A program made the translations under genes and the position numbers. Under the pieces are notes generated by a model. The model worked only from the letters and a program-made list of their open reading frames with translations, had not been told where the DNA came from and made no database searches. Below are positions 27,957 through 38,849 of a stretch of 64,000 nucleotides of DNA, piece after piece. This DNA comes from Oegoconia quadripuncta (taxonomy: Eukaryota > Arthropoda > Insecta > Lepidoptera > Autostichidae): positions 15,945,194 to 16,009,193 of the forward strand of contig OX438758.1 of NCBI GenBank assembly GCA_949316235.1, written 5' to 3'. Each line of letters opens with the position of its first letter. Position 1 is the stretch's first letter.

Positions 27957-30460
27957 GATCATAGTGGGCAATTTGTTAGGTTTCCTCTACCTGAGAAAAC
28001 AGTTTCATTTCAAATTAACACGAGGCCCATCACTGAAGCTCGGATTAAAATATTTAAAGACTCTTTATTAAATAATATTTATAATATAGATCTCACACAC
28101 CATGACCCAAATTATAATTTTGCAGATTTGTTACATTTCGTAACCAACGATTTTGAAAACATTTTTAAAACCAAAAAAATTACGATAAATTCCGTATATA
28201 TAGTAAATTCAACTATTGGGCTACGAAGGGGATATGGAAAAGTAGGGACACGCTTTATTATTTATATGAGCAAAGATCTTATAATCAAGATCCAGATTTT
28301 AAGGAGTATGTAAAAAGCTATTCACAAATTTTTAAAAAGGTTTGTGTTAGTGCTAAGTCAAATCGCATAGCCACGACTATCAAAAATTCGTCTAACAAAC
28401 AAAAAGCTGTTTGGAATGTAATAAATAGCGAAACAGGCAAAGTTAGGCCGGGTAAACATAATTATACAATTGCAACAGATACCGGTCTAATAAGTTCAGG
28501 CAGTGAAGTGGCAAAAATATTTGAAACTTTTTTACTGATATCCCGTTTAAAGTTACCGCAAAATTAAATGCTACTCTAGCATAAGCAGAAGTTATACTGA
28601 AGGAAAATGTTAAAAGTAGTCCTCAGCAATTTAAGTTTCATCATGTTGATCCTCAAACTATTGTTAAGACGTTTAAATCTCTCAACTTAAAGAACACTGA
28701 GGATCTTTGGGGTTTATCAGTACGGCTGGTAAACTCTGTCATAGCTTTACTGGCCCCCCCTCTGTCACAAGTGTACTGAGATCGGAATCTTTCCGGATCT
28801 AATGAAAATTAGTAAAGTAGTCCCATTGTTTAAATCAGGGGACAACAAGGACCCAGGTAATTTCAGACCAGTATCTGCGCTTCCAGTATTTAGTAAAATT
28901 TTTGAAAAGATCATGTTAACCCAAATGCTTTCACATTTTAATGTTAATAACTTGCTCCATCATCAGCAATTTGGCTTTACCAAAGGAAGAAATACTGTTG
29001 ATGCGGGAGTTAGCTTAATTAAACACATTTTTAAGGCCTGGGAATGCTCTCAGAATGAAATTGGTGTCTTTTGCGATCTATCAAAAGCGTTTGACTGTGT
29101 TGATCACAAAACTTTATTCATGAAATTGAAATATTATGGATTCAAAAATGACAGCCTTAGCTTAATTCAATATTTAGAAAATAGTATACAAAAAGTAGAT
29201 ATAAATCGCGTAAGCTCACCAGGTTCTCAAGTAAGGATAGGCGTACCACAGGGCTCAATATTAGGCCCTTTTTTGTTTCTAGTTTACATAAATGATCTAC
29301 CATTTATGGTACAGAGATTGACCGAGATTGCACTATTTGCTGATGATACATCTTTAGTTTTTAAAGTTGACAGGAAAGACAATGTCCTTGACAAGGTGAA
29401 TAGTGCTCTAAAGTCAATTTTACGATGGTTCACAGCCAATAACTTGGTTTTGAATGCTAAGAAAACAAAATGCATAAATTTCCGCCTTCCAAATGTAAGA
29501 AAAATTGATAGTGATATTGTAATTGATCAAGCTAAAGTGGAATTTGTAGATGCAACAGTCTTTTTAGGAATTACGCTTGACTCCAAGCTTCAGTGGGGAC
29601 CACATTTAGAATCTTTAGGGCGTAGATTGAGTTCCGCAGCATATGCCATCTGGAAGATTAGACAGCTAACAGATGTGGCTACTGCAAGATTAGTTTACTT
29701 TAGTTACTTCCACAGTATCATGTCATATGGTATTTTGCTTTGGGGACGAGCAGCTGATACTGAAAATATTTTTATTTTGCAAAAGAGGGCAGTCCGCGCA
29801 ATATATAATCTGCGTCGATATGACTCTTCAGGGACAGGTTCAAAGAAATTAATATTTTAACTGTTCCTTCACAATTTATTTACGAGAATATTATGTACGC
29901 ACGAAAAAATATTTCTGCATTCCCAAAAAATAGCGATAAGCATAACTTAAATTTGAGACACAAGGACAAATTAGCCACCCCTATGTTCAGACTGAGCAAA
30001 GTTAATACATCGTTTATGGGACACTGTATACGCTTTTATAACCTTATACCTGAGAATATCATTAATTTAAATGAAAAACAATTTAAAAACCATGTCAAAA
30101 CAACATTAACAAAAAAAGGTTATTACAAAATTAGTGACTACCTGAATGACAAAAACGCTTGGCTTACTTCGCCCAGCTCCCAAAAATTATAAAATTGTTG
30201 TTTGTAAAAAATGTTGTATACTTTTATATATGTATTTTCTTTATATATATATAAAAAGAAAATGATCCTGTGGGTTTCTTGCGGCGCTTCTTTTCCCACA
30301 GATGATTTCCCTTTCCGAAGCGGTGGTAGCTTGGACATACTGACTGACCGAAAAATGCTTAGCCTAATTTTTATTTCCAATAGATTTAAATTGACATTCA
30401 ACAAATGATATCATGTATCTTACGTTGAAATAAAATGCTTTGAGTTTGAGTTTATTAACT
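27957..30460 (+). pseudogene. LINE-B: CR1/Jockey-group ORF2, 5'-truncated
   Basis: It begins at the end of the endonuclease ('SDHSGQFVRFPL', the catalytic SDH motif), then linker ('IFKDSLLNNIYNID', 'KQKAVWNVINSETG') with several stops and frameshifts between 28190 and 28800. A long clean frame, 28802-29860, holds the RT core: 'FRPVSALPVFSKIFEKIM', 'QQFGFTKGRNT', 'CDLSKAFDCVDH', 'GVPQGSILGPFLFLVYINDL', and 'FADD' at 29336-29347. After a frameshift near 29845 the C-terminus runs to 30192 ('LATPMFRLSKVNTSFMGHCI'). The 3' UTR ends in GAGTTTGAGTTT repeats near 30460. The element starts 17 bp after the Helitron end. Confidence 0.85.
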
Positions 30461-30464
30461 TACC

Positions 30465-31385
30465 TTTGATATATAACTTACCTATACAATTTATTTTTGA
30501 ACCATCATAATTATACAAATTATTGCAATTCCTGTCAATTTTATGCTCTAAACCTAGGCTCTTCACATAACTGAATGGTAAAACATCACAATCTGATCCA
30601 GTATCAAGCTTAAAGTCTATAATTTTGTTATTTATTAGAATTCCTTCGCATAGCTCTTTCTTTACTCCTCGAATCTGTATTGATCCCAATACAATGCTGT
30701 CATCCGATTCCGAAGATTTCTGCCGTACACAGTTGACCTTATTTTGACACATTTTGCCATAACCTAAAACCATGCATGAATCCACAACGATGACAGGCTT
30801 CATTGTTTCGTTGTTTTGTATACTTATAATCAAGTCGTTCTTTTGTTTGCGAACTGTTTGGTTCTTTATTTGGGTGTACTTCTCTACTCTTCCTTTCATA
30901 GTTTTTTATACTTTGATTCTGTCCTCTCTGGTTCATTGTGTACCCTTTCTGGCTTATTTTTCCAACTTATTCTCCGATATCCAATTCCTTAATTTGTTCT
31001 TCTGCAAGCTCAAATGATTTGCATACTCTTATACACTTATTTAGATCCAAATCAGTCTCTTTAAACAATCTTTTCACAATGGTTTTTTCTTAATTTCACG
31101 AATTATCTGATTTTTAATTAGACTATCTCTCAAACTTCCAAAATTACAATCCTGACTCATTGTTCGGAGTGCTGTTACAAAATCATCAATATTTTCGGTA
31201 TCTTTCGGTATTTTTTCTCTGTTAAAAAATATGTGTCTGGACATAGTTACATTTTTTTGTGGTAAAAAATAGTCGTCAAACCTTTTTAAAACAGTATCAT
31301 AGGTGCACTCCCCTTCTGTAAACTCAAATGTGTTGTATATTTGAAGAGCTTCGTCCCCAATTGTGTATAATAACAGTGCAAAATA
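30465..31385 (-). pseudogene. Ty3/gypsy gag and protease fragment
   Basis: From right to left: gag capsid-like 'DEALQIYNTFEFTEGECTYD', 'RFDDYFLPQKNVTMSRHIFF', 'DDFVTALRTMSQDCNFGSLR' and 'DSLIKNQIIREI', then after stops and a frameshift near 31070 a zinc knuckle ('CHRCGFMHG', with a frame change near 30760) and the aspartic protease 'DFKLDTGSDCDVLPFSYVKSL' with the catalytic 'DTG'. It stops near 30465, at the LINE-B tail. It resembles the gag-protease layout of K02A2.6-like gypsy elements. The protein would form particles and cut the polyprotein; at least three lesions make this copy dead. Confidence 0.75.
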
Positions 31386-31471
31386 GGGGGAGACTGTGAT
31401 ATCACTTACTGTCTAGAAAAATTACTTTCTGGCTCTCTTGTCGTGACGCCTTCGGAGCTAGAGGGGGAGAT

Positions 31472-31950
31472 TGTGACAAAATGTTTTATTTTACTCCACC
31501 ACGGTGTGTAGCACTTTAGTACAAAAGTTTTTAGCGCTGTTAAGATTTTCCTACAACTAATAAGGTTATCTGGTACATTTTGAACATTAATTCGGATTCT
31601 AATTCCAACTCCAACATTCCTGAGTAAAAGTATACTATCTGGATTGGGGGTTGCATTATAAAGGGTTCTCGCACCCTCGGCAAGTCACGGTCTTGCGCCC
31701 ATCATTCGGGACGGGACTCGAGGCTACCAAACGACGAGAATTTTTGTAAGTGCTTTTCCTGCGCCCACCGGGACGGGATCAGTACAAAATTATTGTACGC
31801 TGTACATTGCTGCGCTTGCATTGTGTTATACATTGCTGCTTTGGATTTTGTGCTTTGTATTGCTGCCTTAGTCAAAATAAATCATTTAGTGATACCTACC
31901 TTTTGCTTGTGTTATTTGCGGAGAAAGAGTAGGACCAGAAACCTACCACA
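31472..31950 (+). mobile_element. Gypsy-type LTR (479 bp) with preceding polypurine tract
   Basis: AGAGGGGGAGAT (31460-31471) directly precedes TGTGACAAAATG; the segment ends CCTACCACA at 31950, giving TGTGAC...CACA ends. It contains GCATTATAAAGGG (TATA-like), a CG-rich leader and CAAAATAAATC (polyadenylation signal). A second GGGGGAGACTGTGA occurs at 31387, so the polypurine region may itself be duplicated. The orientation is plus, opposite to the gag fragment on its left, so the two may come from different copies. Confidence 0.6.
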
Positions 31951-31967
31951 TATTGTATTTGTTTCAG

Positions 31968-32130
31968 GTTAAATACATACAATCTTTCGGAGCACGGGAT
32001 GTGGCAAATAAAACTTCGAGAGTGATGAAGTCTCTGCTAACAGACACACTAGCAACCCAGTATAATTATTGTGTTAAAAGATCCAACGAGAAACCCTGTT
32101 CCGTTTTGAAACTTGGAAAGTGCATTGTAG
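31968..32130 (+). CDS. Exon with DUF4806-like domain
   Basis: A polypyrimidine tract and TTTCAG (31962-31967) precede 'VKYIQSFGARDVANKTSRVM' and 'KSLLTDTLATQYNYCVKRSN', then 'SVLKLGKCIVG', and the exon closes at AG/GTGGGT (32130/32131). The pattern 'L(F/L)(T)(D/N)ELA..YN..G...K..F..LKL.K.I' is that of DUF4806, a domain of unknown function in insect proteins, some of them in mobile elements. No partner exon was found. There is no internal stop. The start lies only 17 bp after an LTR end. Confidence 0.55.
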
Positions 32131-32188
32131 GTGGGTAAGCTTAAGATAATAAATTGTAATGGATATTGATCATCGTAATAAATAATCG

Positions 32189-32440
32189 GCGTTGAGGGCT
32201 CAGTGGTTGAGACGCGGACTCCCAATTCGGGAGTTCCGGGTTCGAGCTCCAGGCAGACCATGAATCATTTTTAAATTTAATTACTTATGTACATTTATCC
32301 GAGTACTTACTATATAGTCGTTGGTTAGGAAACCTGCATGCCTGAGAAATAATATATTGTAAAGGCATATGATGTCACCAACCCGCACTGAGCACTTATT
32401 CTCATTGGCAAAGGGCGGAGTCTCCCAAACCCTGACCATG
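32189..32440 (+). mobile_element. tRNA-derived SINE
   Basis: The head GGCTCAGTGGTTGAGACGCG (A box) and GGTTCGAGCTCC (B box) are tRNA-like RNA polymerase III promoter elements; ACTCCC-AATTC-GGGAGT forms an anticodon-like arm, but the acceptor and T stems do not pair, so it is not a working tRNA. The body has AGGAAACCTGCATGCCTGAG and ACCAACCCGCACTGAGC, wording I associate with lepidopteran SINEs. The right border is approximate. Confidence 0.6.
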
Positions 32441-32600
32441 ACCGCCATGCCTGCCCTGCCGCCACATATCTGACCTCAATTTAATCATATGCCGCTTCTG
32501 GCCCTGAAAATAATGTGCTGAAAACCCACTTCGTGAGTAAGTCTCGCTGTTAATTTTGCCGCAGCCACGCGTTCGTTGATTGGTGTCTATCTCATACTAA

Positions 32601-32807
32601 TTGGTCGCGTTTGTTGCAGGGTTTTTACTTTTAGCCTTACTTCCTTTCTCTCTTCGATGCATCCAGCGTGAAAACGAGGATATGTCGCTTCAAGGAGGAG
32701 GTGTTTCACCCCCTTCACGCCTGCCCCGTAGCTCTTTCGTGTTCTCCTCGGCTGTGGATAAGGAGACATGGGTTTGTCCTTCTAAAGGAAGCCGCATCGG
32801 TTTGTAA
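32601..32807 (+). other. Unrecognised short frame after a splice-acceptor-like site
   Basis: Following GTTTGTTGCAG, a 68-residue frame opens with a hydrophobic stretch ('FVAGFLLLALLPFSL') and continues 'GGGVSPPSRLPRSSFVFSSA'. Its composition is unlike the AT-rich surroundings. I do not recognise it; it may be a degraded exon or mobile-element part. Confidence 0.2.
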
Positions 32808-33139
32808 TCACCGCTACTGAGCACCGGTATGTCTTAATACATATTTTTCTCTGCGTCTTCAACGTCAGCCTTGTTGTACGTGTAAAGACTTTAAGTGTGT
32901 AAACCGAGTGAGGGTTACTGTGATTTAATTTAAGTTAGTTCTAATGTTAGATTAATACCACTATAGAACATCACCCGCAGCGAATTAAAACATAGAATCT
33001 AAATTCACTGATTTTTATTGTTGAACCTTATTGTTTGTTTGAGGCGAAAGCTACACTACGGCGCCCAATCACCTACCTTTTTCTCTGTGAAGCTTTCATC
33101 CACATGGCCACAACCTACTCACTACCCTGAAGCTACGCA

Positions 33140-33847
33140 AGCTCATGCTCTGCTGAACCGTTTGCCAGCCCAAATAGAAATTCTTATTACTTTGTGTCCA
33201 CAAATTATTATATCGGACTTTGAGTTGAATTAAAGCGATGAAGCGATCATTTCCAGAATGTATCCAAAAATGTTGCTTTTTTCCATCTCACACAAATAAT
33301 TTGGAGATATATTCAAGCAGCTGGACTATCGAAGACTTACGGAAACTCTGCAGATTTTGCACACAACATGCGTCATTTACCGGCTTTGGCGTATTTAAAA
33401 GAAGAAATTCGTGACGCCTTTCATATTCTTGAGAAGTATGTTTTGCCTAGTGAGGCAATACAAGTGACTACCTGGTTCTCTAAATATTATGCACATGGAT
33501 ATTACAGCAAACAATTGTGCAAAAAAACGCATAGACTGATTTAAAAAAAACACCCGCCGCCACAAATGTGGTCAGTTAATTCTTCCATTGGAACATGCGT
33601 TCCTACAACACAAAATGAAATTGAAAACTGGCACCATCGCTGGAACGGGTTACTTGGAAGAAAGCGATGCAATATATATCGAGTTTTCCAAGAGGTGGAA
33701 AAGGAACAAAGACATACGGAGATTACAATAGAAAGGACACGGTGTCAAGCACAAAATACAAAGAGAGCAGAGCGAAAAAGTATGAGGGAAGAGAAAATCA
33801 AAAAACACTTTGAAAAAAGGAAACTATGGACACAGTTGCATTTCTGA
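33140..33847 (+). pseudogene. Mutator-like (MULE, FLYWCH-type) transposase fragment A
   Basis: Patchwork frames read 'LPAQIEILITLCPQIIISDF' (the 'DFE' catalytic region), 'CCFFHLTQIIWRYIQAAGLS', 'YGNSADFAHNMRHLPALAYL' and 'KEEIRDAFHILEKY', then a stop near 33541, and 'NEIENWHHRWNGLLGRKRC' with a basic C-terminus to 33847. The order 'DFE...C.FHL.Q..WR.....L...Y.....F....R.L.ALA' and '(N)xxE.WH..' is that of MULE transposases found with FLYWCH fingers. There are at least three frameshifts and the zinc finger is missing. Confidence 0.7.
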
Positions 33848-33849
33848 AT

Positions 33850-34990
33850 GGTCTTGCGTTTTTGTGTCACATAAAATATTAATTTAACAAACAGTACTTT
33901 TTTGTTTTATCTATACTTAATAGTAATTTCTATAATGTATTCTTTTGGTTAATGACGTATTTTTTTTGTATGTTATCTTATTACACAAGCAAATGTTTTA
34001 CAAGACGTTATTATAATTTACTACCTATATAACTATTAAATCAGCATTAGATTTTTCTAACGGTATTGATGTAATTATTTGATTTTTTTGTAAAAATAAT
34101 ATATTATACAACATTTTCATTGTGATACACAAACTGAAATGTTTTGTTTATTGTTTTCTGTATTGTTTTTGGTTATCTATGTTTAATGTAATGATGTAAT
34201 TTTTTTTTTATTGTCTATTAAGCAAATGTTTTCAGAACTTAAGTTACTTTATTTATTACAGTTTTAGTAATCCTAGTATTATTAGTCCTTTTCGCACATC
34301 AAATTCATTGTTACGTTGGTAATTCGGTGCCAAGAAATTACGACGTCCACTAATAAAGTAAAACCGTCATTCATTGTATCGGTTTTCGTGGTAGCATGTT
34401 TTAGGTGTACGGATTTTTTTTTAATTTTTTTATGCACGACGGGTTCGTACTTGACCTCAATCATCAATCAATCACACCTGATATTAAGTGAGGATGAGGT
34501 CGAAGGTGGAAGCATACTGACGGACGGAAGATGTTCGAAGTAATAGTATTTCGTAGTATAAAGTTATGGTGCGTGTTGTGCGTAAGTGGTAGCGTTATTT
34601 CGGGGACCAGTTAATCGGCGTACCGTAATTCGGAAATCAGTATGACAGTCGTATCGTACCATCGATGAAAAATCCGTCGTAGTATAGTTTTTGACGTATT
34701 ATACCATATGAAAAATCCATCGAAAAAATAATCTGTCGAATAACAATCATGGAAGAAAGGAGTTTCGAATAAAAGCTACAAAAAATTTACACCAACTTTT
34801 CCTGGTTTCCTTTGTTAATGGACTAAGATGTATTATCTTCATACTAATCATTGCATTAACGTTTCGTGTTATTCACTGTTAGATTAAGGCCTTTGCGCGG
34901 TATTTACTGTAACTATTATGGTTTATCCAATATTAATCAATCAATTATAATAAAAACCCATTGTTGGTAAAAAATGTATAAAAAGAATTT
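33850..34990. other. No gene seen
   Basis: Very AT-rich, with long T runs. 34470-34520 (CACACCTGATATTAAGTGAGG...GGTGGAAGC) resembles common lepidopteran LINE 3'-region wording, so it is probably a short LINE fragment. Confidence 0.35.
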
Positions 34991-34999
34991 TAAAAAAAT

Positions 35000-35363
35000 T
35001 GTCGGATGCGGGGGCTGCCGGTCCTACCGGCTCGATGGTGGTAGCATTTTTTTTTTAATGAGAGGGCGGCAAACGAGCATGCGGGTCACCTGATGGAAAG
35101 CAATCACCGCCGCCCATGGACATCCCCGCAACACCAAAAGGGTCACAGATGCGTTGCCGGCCTTTGAGCAAGGTGTAGGCTCGTTTCTTGAAGGTTCCAA
35201 TGTCGTACTCCTTCGGGAATACCGCTGCAGGAAGTCCGTTCCACAGGGTGGTCGTACGTGGTAAGAAGTTTCTTGAGAAACGTACAGTGATAGACTTCCA
35301 CTCATCCAGGTGATGTGGATGTCCCGCGGGCTCTGTTTGCGTTGCTGTACTCTGTAAAAGCAT
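35000..35363 (-). pseudogene. LINE-C: C-terminal end of a CR1/Jockey-group ORF2
   Basis: On the minus strand: 'KSITVRFSRNFLPRTTTLWN', 'GLPAAVFPKEYDIGTFKKRA', 'DPFGVAGMSMGGG' and a stop at 35055. 'R(T)xxLWN.LP..VFP..Y....FK.R' is the standard C-terminal end of CR1/Jockey-group ORF2 in moths. Only the last ~100 residues and about 50 bp of 3' UTR remain; the element is severely 5'-truncated. Confidence 0.75.
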
Positions 35364-35700
35364 TGTGAATGTGGCTATTTTGGTTTACAATAATTCGGTG
35401 TAGTGTTATTCCTCTATGGTAATATCCAGTCTGTTTGTGTATTTTCAGCAATGGTCGTCAAGTGGCTGATATGAGTATGCTGAAGCAATATCAATAATTC
35501 AATAGCTTTATGTTTGCACTCTGGGTACATATCTTTTCAACACAAGAAAATCCATTCAATGATTGGTAGTGTTATTTGTAAATTTTTAATAAATAAATGT
35601 TTATTCACATAAAATGAGGCTCTTGATACCCGATCTAAATATAATTGTGGTCTGTGTTTCAGAAATGAGTGCCGTCTCTCATTCATGGTTATAATTTGAA
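35364..35700. other. No gene seen
   Basis: AT-rich spacer between two LINE fragments. Confidence 0.4.
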
Positions 35701-35744
35701 AATGATTCGTTGTTACCATTGTTTAAACGTTTTTTAAATACCGA

Positions 35745-35827
35745 CCACATCGTCACTTTCCATCAGGTGAGATTGTGGTCAAACGCGAATCCAGTCAATC
35801 ATAAAAAAAAAAAAAAAAAAAAAAAAT
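35745..35827 (+). mobile_element. LINE tail ending in poly(A)
   Basis: CATCGTCACTTTCCATCAGG...TTGTGGTCAAACGC is followed by a run of about 25 A. The wording matches the 3' end of a moth LINE; the poly(A) marks its end. It lies against, and has probably cut into, MULE fragment B. Confidence 0.55.
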
Positions 35828-36102
35828 ACTTTGCAAAACAGTGGTTTCCAAGCATGAACCTTGCGCTTCTTAATTGCTCTGGACAACACCACCGCACCAC
35901 CAACGCTCTTGAGGGGTGGCACCATAGGATAAATGTGAAAATTCCCAAGCGTCCAAGTTTATTTTTATTCTTACAGAAGCTCCGAAAAGAAGCCAAGTAT
36001 TTTGACTCCAAACTCAAGAACAGTCATATTCAAACAAAAAAAAACGGCATAACAAATACATACATTTCGACAAAAAGTATAAAAAAGTACTTACGAAACT
36101 AA
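35828..36102 (+). pseudogene. Mutator-like (MULE) transposase fragment B, C-terminus
   Basis: 'FAKQWFPSMNLALLNCSGQH' leads to 'RTTNALEGWHHRINVKIPKR' and 'PSLFLFLQKLRKEAKYFDSK', with a stop at 36102. 'TNNxxEGWH..' with the conserved Glu is the third catalytic block of MULE transposases. It repeats the same domain region as fragment A (33140-33847) with different residues, so the two are separate copies or families. Confidence 0.65.
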
Positions 36103-36109
36103 AAAAATA

Positions 36110-36704
36110 GTCAAATAACAGTTATTACCTTTTTAAAGAAAAGGACTTATTACAGGGGAGTCACACTTAGTTCACGTGTAATTTTGTAGGCGTGTGGCGA
36201 CATCCAGCAGCATGTACAAAAAAGATTAAGTAGCATATTCAATCTCAAAGTCCTCTTAAGTGGTATCACTTATTTTTTTAAAATTTATTACGGCTTTGGC
36301 AGCGTAGCTATCAGCCGATAAGTGGTAACATATGAAAGCAGTGTTGCCCAGTTTGGCCACTTGTTTCAATTTAAGCAAATTCAAAATTAATTGGGAACCA
36401 AAGATTAAGATCGGGCAACGGACGCTTTTATGACTCTGTTTTGTAGGCAGGCGTTTTTCACAAAAGATGCTATTATCAGCCTATTCATTACATATAAAAT
36501 TAAACCGTTTATAATTTATTTGACGAACTTTTTTATTGCGGTTCCTTTTTCATTGTTGCTACATATGTTAAGTAATATTCACTGAAATTAAACATTTTTA
36601 AAGTTTTCCACTTCCAACAGTAGTTGCATCTTTTCTGCAAAGTAGCCTGGCAACACTAACAAAACGTCACAATATGTCTTGCTTATTATAACTTTCTTTT
36701 TCAG
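36110..36704. other. No gene seen; probable intron or 5' flank of the P-like element
   Basis: AT-rich, ending in a polypyrimidine tract and TTTTTCAG at 36704. Confidence 0.4.
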
Positions 36705-38846
36705 ATGTGCGCTACAAGAGGCCTACTTTGTCGTTGAGCAGGTGTAAAATTGAGCAACGTCAAATAAGAAATTTAAAACGCCAGATAATTTTGATTCGTA
36801 AGCGGTGTACATCCTTCAAGAACCGACTAACAAGTGCGACAAAAATGAGTGAAGAGTCAGCTTTTCTAAAGGTGACAAAAAATATGACATCGGCCGCTAA
36901 ACTATTTACGAAAATGCAATTTAGCCAAACCAAAAAAAAACCTTCAGGACGTCGATTCTCACTGGAGGAAAAGGTTATGTCACTTTCGCTTTTTAAAAGA
37001 AGTCCGAAATGTTATTCTCTTCTTTCGCATTGCTTTACATTACCTTCAAAAAAAACTCTTAAAGGAGTTTTAGCACAAATAAAGTTAGGCCTCAATGAAA
37101 AAATATTTGAAAAATTGAAAAAACTGTCAGTGAGATGAGTGTTGAAGACCGTTTATGCTCCATTATATTTGACGAAATGTCTTTGACTCCACAAATATTT
37201 TATGATATGTCAAACGACAGATTAAAAGGCTTTGTGAGCACAGATTCTAACGAGAATGAAAAACAAATTGCAGACCATGTATTAGTTTTTATGGTCAAAG
37301 GGATTAAAGCCAATTTTAAACAACCAGTGGCTTATTACTTTACAAACAGCCTTAATAAACTCTCGTTAAAAAGTTTAATTACAGAAGTAATAAAAAAAGT
37401 GCAAGCCACTGGTTTGATTACCTTGTCCTCGGTTTGCGACCAAAGTTCTGTGAATGTAGGAGCAATTTCGGAACTAATCCAGGTTTCTAAAAATAAGTTT
37501 TTCAGGCAGGGAAAGGAATGTGAATGGCGACACGATTACTATGAAATAAATAATCAAAAAATCATACCCCTTTACGATGTTCCCCATATGTTAAAGGGAC
37601 TGCGAAATAATTTATTAAATAAAGATTTAATGTATATTGATGCAGATGACGCCAATAAAGAAAAAATTGTGAATTGGAAATATTTCCAAGAGATTTATGA
37701 AGCCGATGAAACATTTGGGAAACTTCGGCTATTAAACAAAATAACAGAAGAACATATTAACCCCGTAAATATTAAAAAAAATGCGTGTTAAGACAGCTGA
37801 CCAAGTTTTCAGCCACAGCGTAGCAGTTGTGGCTGAACATTTGACAGCTAGGGGTATGGTCAATGTAGATTGTCGTCATTTAATTCCTCTTGTCTCGATG
37901 GTGGATAATTTATTCGACTCGTTAAATTCTAGCACTTTCCATATACCCAATGGAAAAATTTATAGGGGATGTGTAATAAAATCGTTACCTCATCATCGAC
38001 TCTGGACAAAAGCGAAACTTTTACTAAAGTCTGTAAAATTTATATCAAAAAAAAAGACTGGTGACAAAATTCGGTTGGTCTCTGGAACTGTACCTACAAC
38101 AAATAACTTTGTTAAGACAATTGAAGGGTTTGAAGTGTTGTGGAACATTCTATCAAAGAAATATTTATTAGACTGCATGTTAACGCGACACTTTAATCAG
38201 GACCCTGTGGAAAATTTCTTCGGGAACATCCGGAGTTATGGAGCGCGAAATAATTCGCCAAATGTTGTAGCCTTTGAAGGGGCATTTAAGGCTCTCTTGC
38301 TAAATAATTTTAATTCCCCCCACTCCATTAACGCCAACTGTGAAAAAGATGAAAATACGTGTTTGCAAAGTATAGATTTTTTTTATCGGAAAAAAAAGAA
38401 CCCATAATCAATGAGGATGTTCCCGAAGAAAGCATTGAAATAAATGAAGAATTATTTATGGACAGAATAATAGAAAGAGATATGGGTCAGCGAAATTATG
38501 TCTGCGGCTGGGTGTAACAAAATGCCTCAAAAATGTTGTAAAAGGTTGCGTTACATGCAAATCAAAATTAATTAGTAAAACATATAATGAACAAAATACA
38601 TATATAAAATCAAAAGAATACAATAAAAAGAAGAAGTGGCTTACTTACCCTTCAGAGGAATCTGTCAATTTCTTTTATGAAATTCAAAGTAATACCATCT
38701 CTTTTTTAAAAAGAAATGTTCCCAAGACATTGATAAAATATAAAATAAAGCTCATTACAAACACATTCACCGATTTCTCAAGCGAGTGTAATGTCCATAA
38801 AAATAAATTAAAAGATTATTTCATGATACGACCATCAATATCTTAA
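36705..38846 (+). pseudogene. P-element/THAP9-type transposase, lacking the THAP exon, lightly broken
   Basis: The exon follows a good acceptor. A coiled coil comes first ('QRQIRNLKRQIILIRKRC'), then 'RRFSLEEKVMSLSLFKRSPK' and 'YSLLSHCFTLPSKKTL'. After a frameshift near 37130 come 'IIFDEMSL' (first catalytic Asp), 'GLITLSSVCDQSSVNVG' (second Asp), 'IIPLYDVPHMLKGLRNNLL' (GTP-binding region), a frameshift in an A run near 37775, 'HLIPLVSMVDNLFDSLNS' and 'RHFNQDPVENFFGNIRSYGA' (catalytic Glu). The C-terminus 'RNYVCGWV...CVTCKSKL' runs through two more shifts to 38846. P-type transposases cut DNA using GTP. The N-terminal THAP zinc finger would lie in an upstream exon that was not found. Confidence 0.85.
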
Positions 38847-38849
38847 CAG

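Noticed and set aside
32189..32262. tRNA gene
   Set aside because: A and B boxes are present, but the acceptor and T stems do not pair and a SINE body follows; it is a tRNA-derived SINE head.
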